NCBI GenBank assembly: GCA_965222505.1
Contig: OZ244956.1
Location: 62,001 to 126,000 of the forward strand
Origin: G965222505 sp965222505
GTDB taxonomy: Bacteria > Bacteroidota > Rhodothermia > Rhodothermales > DATKEJ01
Length of the DNA: 64,000 nt
Direction: 5' to 3'
Shown here: piece after piece, positions 61,401 through 64,000 of the stretch
How the letters are laid out: every line of letters starts with the position of its first letter
Numbering within the stretch: position 1 is the stretch's first letter
The notes under the pieces: generated by a model
What the model was told of the DNA's origin: nothing
Databases searched by the model: none
What the model saw: the letters and a program-made list of their open reading frames with translations, nothing else
Translations under genes and position numbers: made by a program

Positions 61401-63416
61401 GAAACGAGTTGCCCGTTCGCGACGCAAACTCCGCTACTTACCTTCGATAATCCAGGACGCAAGTACAGAGTCACAACATGGGTGAGGGGTGATGTTGACA
61501 GTTGTGTAGAAGCGGGTATTGAAACTACAACGCTAGGCGGTGATAATCCTGGACCGCAGGGGAAAGTAAACATCCCAACCAACGATGAAGGTGATTTTGG
61601 CTGGCATCAATTGGTACAGGAAACTGAGATGGAAGGTGCCGATCAGCTTAAAGTTACGCTGTCTGTGAATTCAGCTGAAGACCAAGATTGTGAAACTATC
61701 CAATGTGGCCTCTTTGAATTTGGTAATATTCATATCGAAGAAATCAAGACGGGACTGTACGCAAAGGGGACGTATCAAAATGTGTGTCCTGACGGCTGGT
61801 TCTTAACCGGGACTGGGGAAGACAGGCCCGGGGTGCCTGCTTCATGCTTGAAACTGGCTGAGAATTTTGGCTTTGATACAGCAACACTTCCCGGGTCAAT
61901 AGATGGCTTCGCAATTGATACGTTCGGGGAAGACCTGGATTGCAGAAGTAGTGCAGCCGACATCAATGAGGAGATCACTGCCGCATCGAACAATGCTCAG
62001 GGCTATGGCGGTACCGTATTGCTTCCAGCCTGCAAGTATAATTTGGACAGGGCTATCTTGATGAAGCCAAATGTTATCGTGCAAGGCGCAGGTGTAGGCA
62101 GGACCATCCTCAATTTAGCAACTGCCGGGACCCCATTTCAAGCATCGTATGTATCCCTTTGCCCGACTGGGCAATTGTGTGATATAGGGAATGCTGCAGT
62201 AACGCTAGGGTTTAATCATTGTCCTCCCGGCTCTTCGACCGCTTGTAATAACTTTGTCGTACGAGACCTGACGCTGACGACTGAGATAGGCAGAAATCCT
62301 CTAATGGTATATATAGAAAATGCAGAAAACGTATTGCTGGAACGGGTTGAATTAAGAGGATATACCAACCCCTTAGGGGAGAATACCGGGGCAGGAGGGA
62401 CCGTTCGCTACGCTAATAATCTTACGTACCGCTATAATGCTTCAAGTGAACTCGGTTTGCATCAATTCTCGGTTGGACACTGTTTTAGATTAGGAGATAA
62501 TTGCGATGTATTGTTAGAAAGACATAATTCAGCGAATGCCCCCAACATTACCCGCTCAGGAAATGTCACATTTTATTCCAATATTGGTTATGGCAGTCAC
62601 GGATCTATTAATTCACATGCTGAAAATGCCGAATCTGCCGGTAATCGGAGGGAGAATTGTACGAATTGCGCCGGGCCTAAATTCGTAGGTGTACACAACT
62701 TGTATTTACATCACAATCGCTTTTACCAGAATATCGGAGACTTAAAAAGAACATATACAACGCGGGTCGGCTCTGGATATAATCGTAACCCGGAACGCAT
62801 AAGGATATACTACAATCACTTTGAACATGAACTAACAGATCAAAAGATAGGCTCCTTTATCAATATCGTGAGCGAAGCCGATAAGGTAGCCGTCATTGAC
62901 AATAAATATATTGGGGAAAGAGTCTACAGGTCGCGTTCTCAAGACAATGATTCGTTTAGCGCTGCTGAAGGTGTCGTGCCGATTCTAAGTAGTAGTCCAA
63001 AAAATTTCAATATTTGTGAAGGGACTACAGAACACAAGCTTCCGGCTGGTAAATTCAATGTAGTATCATCAAGCGACCCCAGATGCGTGGATCCTGGTAC
63101 GTGGTGGCCGTCATCCCTTGGCAACGCCTCAATTCCAGATACAGATCTTACCCAAAAGGATTTCACGATATCCAACTATCCAAATCCCTTCAATCCTCGA
63201 ATAGCCATTGAACTGAAGATGCCTGAAGCGCACGAGGTCAGTCTACGCGTCTACGACGTTGCCGGTCGTGAAGTAGCACAGCTTATGAATGGCATGCAAG
63301 AGGCAGGCACACACATAGTTTTCTTTGAAGGATCTAACTATGCCTCTGGACTTTATCTCTACCGTATAGAAGTCGGATCAAAGATCAAGGTCGGCAAATT
63401 TCTTTTGGTCAAATAG
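61401..63416 (+). pseudogene. 3' part of T9SS beta-helix protein gene, cut by IS21 element
   Basis: The last 671 codons of the gene begun at 58428. A second jelly-roll module (to about residue 125: YRVTTWVRGDVDSC, LFEFGNIHIEE) comes first. A right-handed parallel beta-helix, pectate-lyase-like domain follows (about 150-500) with TVLLPACKYNLDRAILMKPNVIVQGAGVG, FVVRDLTLTT, NVLLERVELRGY and NLYLHHNRFYQN. A type A sorting domain closes it (YPNPFNPRIAIEL, YDVAGREVAQL, ASGLYLYRIE, KFLLVK). A GTG at 61383 inside the element could start translation, but the product would lack a signal peptide. It was probably a polysaccharide lyase or binder before interruption. Confidence 0.85.
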
Positions 63417-63441
63417 ATAGGATTTTCTACCGTAATATTGG

Positions 63442-63465
63442 CTGTGATATTAATAGTTATCACAG
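63442..63465 (+). terminator. Hairpin after the disrupted gene
   Basis: CTGTGATA and TATCACAG pair over 8 bases with an 8-base loop, 25 bases beyond the stop. No T-run follows, so termination is uncertain. Confidence 0.4.
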
Positions 63466-63638
63466 GTTGGTCATAACATAGCGCTATCAAATGGAAAATC
63501 CAAGTCACGGTCTCTTGAATTTCATTTACGGGCACCGGAATACAGTATGAAGCTTGACCTGGGAATCGCGCACGCTTATTCTTAGACTCCCCACTTTTTC
63601 TTATACTGTCACCCGCTCCTACTCCAACGCGATCACCT

Positions 63639-64000
63639 ATGAAGCCCCGAATTTCCATTTTCTTGCTCACAGCCGTTCTTTTGGGAAGCCTCCCGGCCTA
63701 TGCCCAGCCTCGTAACGTGGTTTTTATACTGAGCGATGATCACCGCTACGACTTTATGGGATTCCATGAACGTAGCCCCGAATTCCTGGAAACCCCCAAT
63801 ATGGATCGGATGGCTGCCGGCGGCATGCATATTAAAAATGCGTTCGTTACCACCTCACTTTGCTCTCCCAGCCGGGGGTCCATCTTAACGGGCCAATATG
63901 CCTATAAACACGGCGTCGTAGATAACAGCCGGCGCATCCGTTCGGATGCTGTTTTTTTTCCACAATACATGCAAGAAGCCGGGTATGAAACGGCCTACGT
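63639..64000 (+). CDS. Sulfatase, N-terminal part (runs off the window)
   Basis: An open frame of 120 codons continues past the end. The signal peptide is MKPRISIFLLTAVLLGSLPA, cut near AYA-Q. The alkaline-phosphatase-fold start NVVFILSDDHRYD supplies two metal aspartates. The formylglycine signature is TSLCSPSRGSILTGQYAYKH, whose Cys is converted to formylglycine before export. It is thus a periplasmic or surface type I sulfatase, removing sulfate esters from polysaccharides or glycans. Its closeness to a beta-helix protein suggests a sulfated-polysaccharide locus. The sulfatase-modifying enzyme is not in view. Confidence 0.93.
   Translation, partial: MKPRISIFLLTAVLLGSLPAYAQPRNVVFILSDDHRYDFMGFHERSPEFLETPNMDRMAAGGMHIKNAFVTTSLCSPSRGSILTGQYAYKHGVVDNSRRIRSDAVFFPQYMQEAGYETAY

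Overview
The window looks like a chromosomal segment of an aerobic, pigmented, probably marine heterotroph of the Bacteroidota/Rhodothermota group (Rhodothermales or Balneolales-like). The pointers are at least four secreted proteins ending in the type IX secretion (T9SS) sorting domain with the YPNPFNP signature, a PorV/PorQ-family outer-membrane protein, a TonB-dependent receptor with a carboxypeptidase-regulatory-like N-terminal domain, a CruF-type carotenoid enzyme, and TTTG/TAnnTTTG-like promoter candidates. Species cannot be named from the sequence alone.

Layout. 1-4.1 kb: tail of a HemW-like gene, then on the minus strand proline dehydrogenase, a cystathionine gamma-lyase/synthase-type PLP enzyme, a short-chain dehydrogenase and an FAD oxidoreductase. 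4.4-7.8 kb: carotenoid genes, a CruF-CrtB fusion followed by crtI. 7.8-11.4 kb: a galactose/arabinose-1-phosphate type cluster (GHMP kinase resembling plant L-arabinokinase, inositol-monophosphatase-family protein, GalT). 11.4-14.3 kb: a CsgG/TPR protein and a membrane Ser/Thr kinase. 14.4 kb: initiator tRNA-Met with a symmetric terminator. 14.8-17 kb: NurA nuclease with a HAS-barrel partner, and an outer-membrane barrel. 17.2-20.7 kb: fixABCX-type electron-transfer flavoprotein operon. 20.6-29.8 kb: histidine utilisation genes (hutU-hutH and hutI-hutG-hutF plus a DapA-family lyase), separated by a plus-strand actin-like gene. 29.9-32.3 kb: secreted amidohydrolase and a di-haem cytochrome c. 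32.3-33 kb: repeat-rich noncoding DNA. 33-51.4 kb: secreted and outer-membrane proteins (T9SS cargo, FG-GAP-like proteins, TonB receptor, PorV-like protein, GHL10 hydrolase, 5'-nucleotidase lipoprotein), with a GH106-like hydrolase on the other strand. 51.4-58 kb: FHA protein, DoxX-like protein, hybrid histidine kinase, HAD phosphatase and a tyrosine recombinase. 58.4-63.4 kb: a T9SS beta-helix gene cut in two by an IS21-family element. 63.6 kb to the end: start of a sulfatase.

How the genes fit together. Proline dehydrogenase and the five-step hut route both feed glutamate. The FixABCX complex can pass electrons from dehydrogenases to quinone and possibly ferredoxin. The SDR and FAD oxidoreductase stand divergently from the carotenoid genes and may belong to pigment metabolism. 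The T9SS cargo, TonB receptor, GH106-like enzyme, GHL10 enzyme, beta-helix protein and sulfatase suggest use of (sulfated) polysaccharides.

The most unusual object is the actin-like protein at 25534-26553. Its phosphate-1 motif, normally at the N-terminus of actin-fold ATPases, sits at the extreme C-terminus, so the protein appears circularly permuted. Other notable items are the CruF-CrtB fusion, an IS21 insertion that can be undone to the base, a 162-bp MITE with a 3-bp target duplication, and a roughly 77-bp palindromic element present twice.
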